This document shows positions 47,099 to 57,497 of a stretch of 64,000 bases of DNA, piece after piece. Below the pieces are notes generated by a model. It was given only the letters and a program-made list of their open reading frames with translations. It was not told the origin of the DNA and did no database searches. The number at the start of each line of letters is the position of its first letter. Position 1 is the stretch's first letter. A program made the translations under genes and the position numbers. This stretch comes from Tsukamurella sp. TY48 (GTDB lineage: Bacteria; Actinomycetota; Actinomycetes; Mycobacteriales; Mycobacteriaceae): positions 1 through 64,000 of the forward strand of contig NZ_BPMV01000002.1 in NCBI RefSeq assembly GCF_019656655.1, given 5' to 3'.

Positions 47099-47246
47099 GC
47101 GGGCGGTGAAGTCCGTTCCTTAGAACGGCTTTAGAGCCCCGACGATCGGCCGCCCCTGAGGCGCCGGTCGCGGTACCGTGGACAACAACATCCCGAGGTA
47201 CCGCAAACTTGAACACCTGTGCAGTAGGAACTGACGAAGGAGCGAT

Positions 47247-47687
47247 GTGAGCGAGAACGACAAGGGCTTCGACGAGGCCCCCGTGGAGACCACCTCGGTG
47301 TTCCGTGCCGACATCATCCGCGAGATGGACGCCTCCGGCGGATCCGAGAGCGAGGCTCCGGTCACGGGCCTGGAGAACCTCCCGGCCGGCGCGGCGCTGC
47401 TCGTGGTGAAGCGCGGACCGAACGCGGGCTCTCGCTTCCTGCTCGATCAGGAGGCCACCTCGGCCGGTCGTCATCCCGACAGCGACATCTTCCTCGACGA
47501 TGTCACCGTCTCCCGCCGGCACGCCGAGTTCCGCGCGGTCGAGGGTGGTTTCACCGTGGTGGACGTGGGCAGCCTGAACGGCACCTACGTCAACCGTGAG
47601 CCGATCGACGCGTCGCCGCTCGCCCACGGCGACGAGGTGCAGATCGGCAAGTTCCGCCTGGTGTTCTTCGTACCCACCGCGGGCTGA
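47247..47687 (+). CDS. garA: FHA-domain regulator GarA (OdhI)
   Basis: A 146-aa switch protein of nitrogen and TCA flux. The N-terminal phospho-threonine motif ETTSVF (Thr at about residues 15-16) is the substrate of PknB/PknG-type kinases. The C-terminal FHA domain contains AGRHPDSDIFLDDVTVSRRH and VGSLNGTYVN. In mycobacteria the unphosphorylated form inhibits 2-oxoglutarate dehydrogenase KGD and glutamate dehydrogenase. It lies between gcvH and a MerR gene, as in Rv1826-Rv1828. GTG start with GAAGGAG. Confidence 0.95.
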   Translation: MSENDKGFDEAPVETTSVFRADIIREMDASGGSESEAPVTGLENLPAGAALLVVKRGPNAGSRFLLDQEATSAGRHPDSDIFLDDVTVSRRHAEFRAVEGGFTVVDVGSLNGTYVNREPIDASPLAHGDEVQIGKFRLVFFVPTAG

Positions 47688-47692
47688 ACCCG

Positions 47693-48427
47693 GTGACGGC
47701 CCCACGTCAGGAATCCACCGCCCCGAGCGCAATGTCGATCGGGGCGGTGCTGGAGCAGCTCCGCGCGGAGTTTCCGGACGTGACCATCTCCAAGATCCGA
47801 TTCCTCGAGTCGGAGGGGCTGGTCACGCCCGACCGGTCCCCGTCGGGCTACCGGCGCTTCTCGCCGAAGGACTGCGAGCGGCTGCGCTACGTGCTCACCG
47901 CTCAGCGTGATTACTACCTGCCGCTCAAGATCATCAAGGAGCAGCTGGACGCGCACGATCGCGGCGAGAGCGTCGAGGGCCCGGCCCCACGTGCCCCGCG
48001 CACGCTGACGGCGGTGTCGTCGAAGACGGCCCCGGCCACCGATTTCTCCGCGCGCCGCCAGACCCGGATCAGCCGCGCCGATCTGCTGGGCCGGTCCGGC
48101 GCCGACGAGGCCTTCCTGCGGGAGCTGGAGCGCTCGGCGCTGCTGACCTCCGGCAAGGCGGGCTTCTTCGACGAGGACGCGGTCGAATTGGTCCGCGCGG
48201 CCAAGGCGCTCGCCGAGTACGGGCTCGAGGCCCGGCACCTGCGGGCCTTCAAGACCTCCGCCGACCGTGAGGCGGGTCTGATCGCACAGATCGCGAACCC
48301 CGTGGCCCGCGGCGGCGACGCCGGTGCCGCGGAGCGGGCGGCGGAGCTGATCCGCGAGCTCGCGGCGCTGTCCGTGACCTTCCACACCCAGTTGGTCAAG
48401 TCCGCTGTCAAAGACGCCGTTCGGTAG
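47693..48427 (+). CDS. ftsR: MerR-like regulator, FtsR (Rv1828) type
   Basis: A 244-aa regulator with an N-terminal MerR winged helix (KIRFLESEGLVTPDRSPSGYRRF, then RLRYVLTAQRDYYLPL) and a helical C-terminal half (RADLLGRSGADEAFLRELER). The Corynebacterium orthologue FtsR activates ftsZ, and Rv1828 has the same layout; that is family knowledge. It follows garA by 5 bases. An AACTTGA core also found in the operator at 49.03 kb occurs upstream of garA, so the unit may be autoregulated. Confidence 0.88.
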   Translation: MTAPRQESTAPSAMSIGAVLEQLRAEFPDVTISKIRFLESEGLVTPDRSPSGYRRFSPKDCERLRYVLTAQRDYYLPLKIIKEQLDAHDRGESVEGPAPRAPRTLTAVSSKTAPATDFSARRQTRISRADLLGRSGADEAFLRELERSALLTSGKAGFFDEDAVELVRAAKALAEYGLEARHLRAFKTSADREAGLIAQIANPVARGGDAGAAERAAELIRELAALSVTFHTQLVKSAVKDAVR

Positions 48428-48465
48428 TCGGTGCAACCCAATTCGGCCGCCGGTAAGGTGAAGCC

Positions 48466-48984
48466 ATGATCGAGATGACGGTCGCGGGCATCCGCATGGA
48501 CCCGCCGCAGGACGATCCGGTGCTGCTGCTCCGCGAGGTGGGCGGCCCCCGGTATCTGCCCATCTGGATCGGGCAGGGCGAGGCCACGGCCATCGCCATC
48601 AAGCTGCAGGGCGTGGAGCCCAGCCGCCCGCTGACGCACGACCTGATCGGCGACCTGCTGGAGACCCTCGGGCGCTCGCTCACCGAGGTGCGCATCACCG
48701 GGCTGCAGGAGGGCACCTTCTACGCCGATCTGGTGCTCGACGGTGACGAGACCGTCTCCGCCCGGCCGTCGGACTCGGTCGCGATCGCGGTGCGGCTCGC
48801 GGTGCCGATCTTCGCCGAGGAAGAGGTGCTGGCCGAGGCCGGGCTGATCCTCCCGGATGATGAGATCGACTCGGAGACAACCGAATCCGGTGAAGAAGCG
48901 CCCGCCGAAGAAGAGGTGGAGAAGTTCAAGGAGTTCCTGGACTCCATCTCGGCCGACGACTTCAAGGCCCCCGGCGAGTCCTGA
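48466..48984 (+). CDS. Bifunctional nuclease (DUF151) family protein (Rv1829-like)
   Basis: A 172-aa DUF151 protein: VLLLREVGGPRYLPIWIGQG, EATAIAIKLQG, RPLTHDLIGDLLETLG and SARPSDSVAIAVRLAVPIF are the family blocks. The C-terminus is acidic (TTESGEEAPAEEEVEKFKEF). Plant and bacterial members are called bifunctional nucleases, but activity is poorly documented. It sits between two MerR genes, as in Rv1828-Rv1830, and presumably shares their regulation. Confidence 0.9.
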   Translation: MIEMTVAGIRMDPPQDDPVLLLREVGGPRYLPIWIGQGEATAIAIKLQGVEPSRPLTHDLIGDLLETLGRSLTEVRITGLQEGTFYADLVLDGDETVSARPSDSVAIAVRLAVPIFAEEEVLAEAGLILPDDEIDSETTESGEEAPAEEEVEKFKEFLDSISADDFKAPGES

Positions 48985-49031
48985 ACGTCGGTTCGCGCAC
49001 TCGCTCGCTCGAAGATCACGATTCGGTCTCG

Positions 49032-49052
49032 ACCTAAAGTTCAACTTGAGGT
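49032..49052. promoter_or_regulatory. Palindromic operator ahead of the second MerR gene
   Basis: A 21-base near-perfect palindrome with arms ACCTAAAGTT and AACTTGAGGT (9 of 10 positions pair) around a central C. It lies 148 bases upstream of the MerR start at 49200, in a 215-base gap. Length and dyad symmetry are typical of MerR-family sites. The AACTTGA core recurs at 47206-47212 upstream of garA. Confidence 0.6.
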
Positions 49053-49199
49053 TATGGGTGTGTCGCGTTGATTCGGACGCTTCGGCCCCCTAGCGTTCAC
49101 GCCGGACACCGCGAATGGCACCGAGGGAATTACACCGACGGCCGGAACGCGGGAGGCGTACTCTGAGGAGTGCGCACGGGACCTACGAGGGAGACGGCA

Positions 49200-49817
49200 G
49201 TGACCGATCAGGTTGGCACCGGGCAGGGCGATAACCCGCAGGCGAGCACGCTCGTGGGTACACAGGGCTCGCTCGACGACATCGCGCCGGGCCTGTTCCC
49301 GAACGACACCATCCCCGATGAGCTGCTCGGATACCGCGGCCCCAGCGCCTGCCAGATCGCCGGCATCACCTACCGCCAGCTCGATTACTGGGCCCGCACC
49401 TCGCTCGTCGTCCCGTCGATCCGCAGCGCCGGCGGCTCGGGCACCCAGCGCCTGTACTCGTTCAAGGACGTTCTCGTCCTGAAGATCGTCAAGCGGCTGC
49501 TGGACACCGGCATCTCGCTGCAGAACATCCGCGTCGCCGTCGACCACCTGCGCCAGCGCGGTGTGGAGGACCTGGCCCGCATCACCCTGTTCTCCGACGG
49601 CACCACCGTCTACGAGTGCACCAGCGCCGAAGAGGTCGTCGACCTGCTGCAGCACGGCCAGGGCGTCTTCGGCATCGCCGTCTCCGGCGCGATGCGCGAG
49701 CTCACCGGCACCATCGCCGACTTCCCGGGCGAGCGGGCCGACGGTGCCGCCGCCGACGCGGCCCCCGAGGACGAGCTCGCCTCGCGCCGCCGCAACCGCT
49801 CCCGCGCCACCGGCTAA
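49200..49817 (+). CDS. MerR-family regulator (Rv1830-like)
   Basis: A 205-aa regulator. The HTH block lies mid-protein: YRGPSACQIAGITYRQLDYW followed by IRSAGGSGTQRLYSFKDVLV, then a dimerisation helix KIVKRLLDTGISLQNIRVAV. The C-terminal part (VYECTSAEEVVDLLQHGQGV) is specific to the Rv1830 family. The GTG at 49200 has GGGAGA 5 bases upstream. It probably binds the palindrome upstream and, with the FtsR-type gene, controls growth or cell-division genes; the targets are not shown. Confidence 0.9.
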   Translation: MTDQVGTGQGDNPQASTLVGTQGSLDDIAPGLFPNDTIPDELLGYRGPSACQIAGITYRQLDYWARTSLVVPSIRSAGGSGTQRLYSFKDVLVLKIVKRLLDTGISLQNIRVAVDHLRQRGVEDLARITLFSDGTTVYECTSAEEVVDLLQHGQGVFGIAVSGAMRELTGTIADFPGERADGAAADAAPEDELASRRRNRSRATG

Positions 49818-49860
49818 ATCGCATTGCGGCGCCCATCGTGCGCCGCCTAGGTTCATCGCC

Positions 49861-51087
49861 GTGGCTCACATCGCGATGTTCTCCATCCCCGCCCCCGGGC
49901 ACGTGCTTCCGGCGCTCGATCTGCTCGCCGAACTGGTGCGCCGCGGGCACCGCGTGACCTACGCGAACGACCCGTCGATGCGGGACGCCATCGAGGCCAC
50001 CGGCGCCGAACTCAAGCCCTACACCTCGGTGATCCCGAAGCTCGGCGAGGCGGCCACGGCGGACGCCGAGGACGGTTTCGCCGGCGACGTGATCGACCAA
50101 CTCTCCGTGTTCGCCGACGAGTACGAGAACCAGCTGCCGCAGTGGTTCGCCCTGTACGAGGACGACCGTCCCGATCTGATCCTCTACGACATCGCCGGCG
50201 CCATGAGCCTGGTCCTCGCCCGGGCCTGGGGCGTTCCCGCGCTCCAGGTTTCGCCGACGTACGTGGCCTGGGAGGGCTACGCCGACGATATGGCCGACTT
50301 CCACACCATGCTCCGCACCGACCCTCGGGGCATCGCGATGCTGGCCCGACAGGACGCACTGCTCGCCCGGTACGGCATCGAGACGGACTCGCTGGAGTTC
50401 ATCGGCACGCCGGAACGGTCGCTCGTGCTCATCGCGCCGTCCATGCAGCCCAACGCCGACCGCGTGGACCGCTCGATCTACACCTTCACCGGACCCGCGC
50501 GCCGCCTTCCGGAGGCGGCACCGTCGGCCCAGGACCGCCCGGCCACCCTGCTGGTGTCCTTCGGGTCGGCCTTCACCGACCAGCCCGACACCTACCGCGC
50601 CGCCTGCGACTTCGCCGTCGCCCGCCCGGACTGGCGGGTGATCCTGCAGGTGGGCGGGCGCACCGACCCGTCGACGGTGACCGCCTCCGACGGTGCGCTG
50701 CCGCCCAACGTGGAGGTGCACCCGTGGATCGATCAGGTCACGGTGCTGGGCGAGACGGACGTCTTCCTCACCCACGCGGGCATGGGTGGCAGCACCGAGG
50801 CGATGCTCACCGGCACACCGGTGATCACCGCGCCGCAGGCGGCGGACCAGTTCCAGAACGCCGAGATGCTGGCCTCGGCGGGGATCGCGGTGCCATTGCC
50901 GGAGGAGCTGGACGCGGTGTCGCTGGGGGCGGCCTGCGACGCCGCCCTGCAACTCACGGGCCGTGCGCGGGAGCTCGCGGCGGAACTGGCCGAGCTCGGT
51001 GGGCTGGACCGCGCGGCCGATGTGGTGCTGGAGCTGCTGCCCTCCGCGGGCGGGCCGAGTCACCGTACGGATGTCCTGCTGGATTGA
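49861..51087 (+). CDS. MGT-type UDP-glycosyltransferase
   Basis: A 408-aa GT-B enzyme of the macrolide glycosyltransferase group. N-terminal FSIPAPGHVLPALDLLAELV and GHRVTYAND bind the acceptor; the C-terminal donor domain has LLVSFGSAFTDQPDTYRAA, VEVHPWIDQVTVLGETDVFLTHAGMGGSTEAM and PQAADQFQNAEML. It probably glucosylates hydrophobic small molecules for detoxification. The GTG directly follows a TAGGTT -10-like element, suggesting a leaderless message. It converges on nothing; the riboswitch and gcvP follow. Confidence 0.9.
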   Translation: MAHIAMFSIPAPGHVLPALDLLAELVRRGHRVTYANDPSMRDAIEATGAELKPYTSVIPKLGEAATADAEDGFAGDVIDQLSVFADEYENQLPQWFALYEDDRPDLILYDIAGAMSLVLARAWGVPALQVSPTYVAWEGYADDMADFHTMLRTDPRGIAMLARQDALLARYGIETDSLEFIGTPERSLVLIAPSMQPNADRVDRSIYTFTGPARRLPEAAPSAQDRPATLLVSFGSAFTDQPDTYRAACDFAVARPDWRVILQVGGRTDPSTVTASDGALPPNVEVHPWIDQVTVLGETDVFLTHAGMGGSTEAMLTGTPVITAPQAADQFQNAEMLASAGIAVPLPEELDAVSLGAACDAALQLTGRARELAAELAELGGLDRAADVVLELLPSAGGPSHRTDVLLD

Positions 51088-51109
51088 GTTAGAATCGTCG
51101 GGCGTCGCA

Positions 51110-51240
51110 ACACCGCGTGGGAGAGCCCAGCGGGCACCGTCGAGCACGGGCCCCGGGCGCCGAAGGAGCAACACCTCTCCGTCAATCTCTCAGGCACCAG
51201 GACCATGCGGGTTGGGCGCCTCTGGAGCCGCCGGCGACTG
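51110..51240 (+). promoter_or_regulatory. Glycine riboswitch
   Basis: The leader of gcvP shows the hallmark blocks of the glycine aptamer in order: GTGGGAGAG, CGCCGAAGGAGCAA, AATCTCTCAGGCACCAGGAC and CTCTGGAG, which closes the outer stem. Only one aptamer is clear. A GC-rich hairpin (around 51241-51270, AGGGCAGCGCC against GTCCCTC) between the aptamer and the GTG may be the expression platform. Glycine would be expected to turn the gene on. Confidence 0.92.
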
Positions 51241-51301
51241 AGGGGGAGGGCAGCGCCGGTCGTCCCTCGCGCCCGGCACGTCACGGCCCGGAGGTTCCCC
51301 A

Positions 51302-54136
<2,835 letters not shown>

Positions 54137-54177
54137 CCAGTCGTTGACCCATGGTTCGCTGACGTAAACTGCGAGCC

Positions 54178-54882
54178 ATGGGGCAGTGGGTGGAGGAGAA
54201 CGCCGAGGTCTTGGCGAATCTCGCGGTGATCGGGCTGTTGCTGGTCGTGGTCGGTGTCCAGGCCTGGCGATACCGTGGTGATCGGCGCACCACGTCGTCG
54301 ACCAATGACATGCTCGTCGGCTACGCGGTCGGGTTCGCCGTGATCCTCCCCGTGCAGGTACTGCGGGTGACGACCGTCGGCGCGCCGGAATCCGCCTCGG
54401 CGTCCCTTGCGTGGAGCGTCGGCTCGACGATGGCCCTGTTCGCGATCGCGTTGGCGGTCGCACACCTGCGGAACCGGCGGCAGGTCGCGCGTGACGACGA
54501 GGAGGTCCGGTCCGCCCGCGACGCGATTCCCGCCGCGGCGCGGTCGTACTTCCGCGACGGCGATTTCCCGGTGCGCGCGGGATTCGCGCTGTCGTCTCCG
54601 GCCGCCCCGGACCCCGACCATGCGACCGATCTGGTGGGCTACTGGGCCTTCGCCGCCCTCGACAGCGGCGACTACGTGGACTTCTCGCGGACGATCCACT
54701 ACACGACGATGGTCCGCGGCTGGCAGCTCTCCTCGCCGACGCTGATCGAGGCTCTCCCCGTGCTCGTCGCCCCGTTCGTGCGCAGCGGTGACAAGGAGTG
54801 GGACCCCGACGTCGACCGCGCCTTCCGTCGCACCGCCCTCGCCCTCCTCACCACCCGATTCGGCTCGCCGGTCCCGGCATGA
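54178..54882 (+). CDS. Unknown membrane protein, first of a four-gene membrane cassette
   Basis: A 234-aa protein with three hydrophobic helices at about residues 13-29, 46-63 and 80-97, then a 130-residue soluble domain. I do not recognise the family. The soluble part ends with ALDSGDYVDF and a helix closing on TTRFGSPV, a weak echo of ALRTGD and DARFGPQL in the third gene of the cassette. The ATG has no strong ribosome site. The stop overlaps the next gene by 4 bases (ATGA), and the next two also overlap, so the three are translated together. Confidence 0.75.
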   Translation: MGQWVEENAEVLANLAVIGLLLVVVGVQAWRYRGDRRTTSSTNDMLVGYAVGFAVILPVQVLRVTTVGAPESASASLAWSVGSTMALFAIALAVAHLRNRRQVARDDEEVRSARDAIPAAARSYFRDGDFPVRAGFALSSPAAPDPDHATDLVGYWAFAALDSGDYVDFSRTIHYTTMVRGWQLSSPTLIEALPVLVAPFVRSGDKEWDPDVDRAFRRTALALLTTRFGSPVPA

Positions 54883-55322
54883 GTGCAGTCTGGGGGACCG
54901 TGCTCGGACTGACAGTGCTAGTCGCGCTCGGGAGGCCTATGAGCCGCAGGATCGGCCCACTTCCTCGCGTCCGTATCCGCGATTGGCTGCGCGGAGCTCT
55001 GGCTGTCCTCGGTTGGTGGATCATCGTCGGCGTGGTCGTCGGCGTACTCCGGCCCGATCGATCCGCATTCGTGGACGGAATCGTCGTCGCCGTGTCAGCG
55101 GCGCCCGTCGTGTTCCTCCCGGACGTTGTCAGTCTCTTGCGTCGCCGTGGAGACGAGTCTGCATTGAGTGACGGGGCGTCGCGGGAAACCGTCACTGAGT
55201 GCAGACTCGACGGCCGTCCTCAGAGCTCCGCCGCGGAAACCGAGGCGCAGAGCGCCGATGCGCCCATGGCCGCTGAGGACGACGCGCGATCTGGAACGCC
55301 ACGTTCGGACGACCGCAGGTGA
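54879..55322 (+). CDS. Unknown membrane protein with PDRSxFVxGI module
   Basis: A 147-aa protein: an N-terminal hydrophobic helix (3-18), then a module at residues 32-89 with RIRDWL, two hydrophobic stretches, PDRSAFVDGI and VVFLPDVVSLLRR, then a disordered acidic tail. The same module, without gaps, forms residues 33-90 of the next gene product (RIKDWV, PDRSRFVEGI, MVFLPDMVSAIRH). The two are clearly duplicates. Its tail has no domain, so this looks like the membrane half of the next gene standing alone. Function unknown. Confidence 0.75.
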   Translation: MSAVWGTVLGLTVLVALGRPMSRRIGPLPRVRIRDWLRGALAVLGWWIIVGVVVGVLRPDRSAFVDGIVVAVSAAPVVFLPDVVSLLRRRGDESALSDGASRETVTECRLDGRPQSSAAETEAQSADAPMAAEDDARSGTPRSDDRR

Positions 55323-56602
55323 GCTACTTCGGCGGTGTGATCGTCGGCTCCCTCGCCATGCTCCTGCTCGCGATCCCCGTCGGCGCCGTGATCGGAACAC
55401 ACACCCGGAAACGGCGGATCAAGGACTGGGTCCTCGACTACATTCCGCCGCTGCTCTGGGCTGTGTTGGCTCCGCTCCTCGTGTTTGCCCTGTGGCCCGA
55501 CCGGTCGCGGTTCGTCGAGGGCATCACTGTCGGCGTTGCCATTATGCCGATGGTCTTCCTTCCCGACATGGTCTCCGCGATCCGCCACCGTCGAGACGAC
55601 GAGACTGCCGAATTGTCCGCGCCGGCCCTGACATCCGTACCAATCCGCAGACTCGATGTTCCGGTCGCGCAGTTCGGCGCCGACGTCGAGGAGCACTTCG
55701 CCGATCCTGTTGTCCGGGGCCGCTATGTGATCGCCGCGTATCGACGCGGCCTGCTCTCCGATGCCGAGCTGCCCCCAGCGGTTGCGGGCCTCGGCGATCT
55801 GGGGCCGGCCTGGGTGGAACTGGCCACCCCCGCGGTGACCAGTGCCGGGGGCACGGTCGAGCGGGCCGCCGCGGACATCGGCTACGACCGTTCCGCGGAC
55901 GAGGCGGACGCCGACGTCACCACGCAGCTCATCCACTACGCCCTGCGCACCGGCGACGCCCGCCGGTACCGCGAGGCGCTCGTCGCCCTCGTGCCATCGG
56001 TGGAGCTCGCCACGGTTGTGAAGGACGAGCCCGAATGGATGCGGAGCCATCGGCGCGATGGACTGCGCGAGAGCATCATCGACAATCTCGACGCCCGATT
56101 CGGGCCGCAGCTGACCGACACCGTCCACGCCCACTTCGCCGACCCCACCACCCGTGCCCACGACCTGATCGTGAGCTACCGCCTCCAAGCGATGCCCTCG
56201 GCCGACGTGCCACAGCGGGCCGCCGAAGTCATCGCCGACCTACCCGGCGCGGGGGAGGCGTGGACGGAGTTGGCGATGGCATCGTCGACCAGCCCGCGCT
56301 CGGAGCTCGAACCGATCCTCGACCGCGCCGCCGAGGAGATCGGCTACCACCGCGACCCGCTCGCGGCGGAGTGCGACCTGTACGAGGCCGCCGCCTACCG
56401 CGCCGTCGTGGATTGCCGGGTGAGAGAAGAGTCGCAACGCCTGTGGGCCCTGACGTGGAACGATGACGTGTACCTGGAGGGCGGGCACGATCCAGCCCTC
56501 GAGGGCCTGCGCGATGCCCACGCCGCCGCGGGCGACGATTATCACGACCAGATCCGCGACACCCGTCATCACCTGATCGACTACCTGAACGCGCACTACT
56601 AG
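55319..56602 (+). CDS. Unknown membrane protein with tandemly duplicated soluble domain
   Basis: A 427-aa protein. Residues 1-90 are two to three membrane helices including the PDRSxFVxGI module. Residues about 123-265 and 271-427 are two copies of one soluble unit. Matching landmarks in order: HFADPVVRG / HFADPTTRA, VIAAYRRG / LIVSYRLQ, AWVELATPAVTS / AWTELAMASSTS, ERAAADIGYDRS / DRAAEEIGYHRD, and LDARFG / LNAHY. I know no such family. The GTG at 55319 overlaps the previous stop by 4 bases. A long hairpin follows directly. Confidence 0.8.
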   Translation: MSYFGGVIVGSLAMLLLAIPVGAVIGTHTRKRRIKDWVLDYIPPLLWAVLAPLLVFALWPDRSRFVEGITVGVAIMPMVFLPDMVSAIRHRRDDETAELSAPALTSVPIRRLDVPVAQFGADVEEHFADPVVRGRYVIAAYRRGLLSDAELPPAVAGLGDLGPAWVELATPAVTSAGGTVERAAADIGYDRSADEADADVTTQLIHYALRTGDARRYREALVALVPSVELATVVKDEPEWMRSHRRDGLRESIIDNLDARFGPQLTDTVHAHFADPTTRAHDLIVSYRLQAMPSADVPQRAAEVIADLPGAGEAWTELAMASSTSPRSELEPILDRAAEEIGYHRDPLAAECDLYEAAAYRAVVDCRVREESQRLWALTWNDDVYLEGGHDPALEGLRDAHAAAGDDYHDQIRDTRHHLIDYLNAHY

Positions 56603-56667
56603 CCGACTTTCGGTGCCTTTCTGCGGCCGACACCGCGCTGCGACCGCAGAAAGGCACCAAAAGTCGG
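56603..56667. repeat. 65-base imperfect palindrome, terminator-like
   Basis: The left arm (56603-56626, starting CCGACTTTCGGTGCC) pairs with the right arm (56644-56667, ending GGCACCAAAAGTCGG) at 23 of 24 positions around a 17-base loop. It starts one base after the stop of the third cassette gene. It may be a terminator for that operon, but it is longer and cleaner than the other hairpins here and could be a dispersed palindromic element. Confidence 0.75.
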
Positions 56668-56688
56668 CGGAGGACATATTGTGCCGGT

Positions 56689-57003
56689 ATGACCGATCTC
56701 CTGCTCAACATCGCCGGATGCGCTGTCGGAGCGGTACTCGCGATGGTGCTGATCGAATGCGGACTCAAGGTCGCGGGTTCGCGTCCCCGCCCGGCCACCA
56801 CCAGGAGCGACGACGTATGGAGCTGGGTCGCGGGCGCGGTGACCATGGCGATCGCGATCGCGTTCACCCAGTGGTCCGGGTGGAACGACTCGCCGATCCT
56901 CAGCTTCGTGCCCTTCGGCGTCGCCATCGGCGTGCTCACGAGCTCGCCGGGGGTATTCGCGGCCCTACGCGAGCGCGGCCGATCCCGCGAGAACGCTCAG
57001 TAG
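56689..57003 (+). CDS. Small membrane protein related to the cassette
   Basis: A 104-aa protein with about three hydrophobic helices (residues 4-26, 47-62, 70-86). Its end, GVAIGVLTSSPGVFAALRER, lines up with GVAIMPMVFLPDMVSAIRHR of the third cassette gene (GVAI, Pro at the same distance, then Ala and two Arg). So it probably carries a diverged copy of the same module, after the long palindrome. Its last 7 bases overlap the convergent gene. Function unknown. Confidence 0.65.
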   Translation: MTDLLLNIAGCAVGAVLAMVLIECGLKVAGSRPRPATTRSDDVWSWVAGAVTMAIAIAFTQWSGWNDSPILSFVPFGVAIGVLTSSPGVFAALRERGRSRENAQ

Positions 57004-57497
57004 CCGGCGGAGCCGATCAGCACCGTCAGTGCGGCGAGGTGGGATGGGTGCAACCGCTCATCCGCCTCGGCGGTGTATCCGATCGGGAGCGTGCGCCGTG
57101 ACGTCACGACTCCCGCGGTGCCGGCATCGTCGGTGATCCGCAGGGAGACCGGCACGATCAGGTGCAGTGGCCCGATGGTGGAAGCCTGGGCCAGCACGCG
57201 CGCGAATGACCGCTTCGTGCCCCTCTCCATCGCGGTCCCGGCGAAGGACGCACTCTTGATGGACCAGACGCGGCGAACACCGTCGGCGTGGAGTTCGGAG
57301 TGGAACTCGGCGCGATCGTCGCTGCCCTCGACGAACCACGATCGCCCGCGACGGACCACTCGGAAGACGACGTCACCATCGCCGGAGCGGAAATCGAGAT
57401 CGCCGCGATCATCTCGCCGGGACTTCAGCGATCCGAACGCATCGGACCGCACCGTCCAGTTCCCGGACCAGCCGAGCGAGGCGACGAGGCGGGTCAC
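56997..57497 (-). CDS. Hypothetical protein
   Basis: A 166-aa beta-rich, basic soluble protein with alternating charged and aromatic residues (GWSGNWTVRSDAFGSL, VVFRVVRRGRSWFVEG). No signal peptide, helix or known motif; the shape recalls LURP-one/scramblase-like barrels, but this is only an impression. The GTG at 57497 overlaps the stop of the solute-binding-like gene by 4 bases, so it is the downstream gene of that operon. Confidence 0.6.
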   Translation of the reverse strand: MTRLVASLGWSGNWTVRSDAFGSLKSRRDDRGDLDFRSGDGDVVFRVVRRGRSWFVEGSDDRAEFHSELHADGVRRVWSIKSASFAGTAMERGTKRSFARVLAQASTIGPLHLIVPVSLRITDDAGTAGVVTSRRTLPIGYTAEADERLHPSHLAALTVLIGSAGY

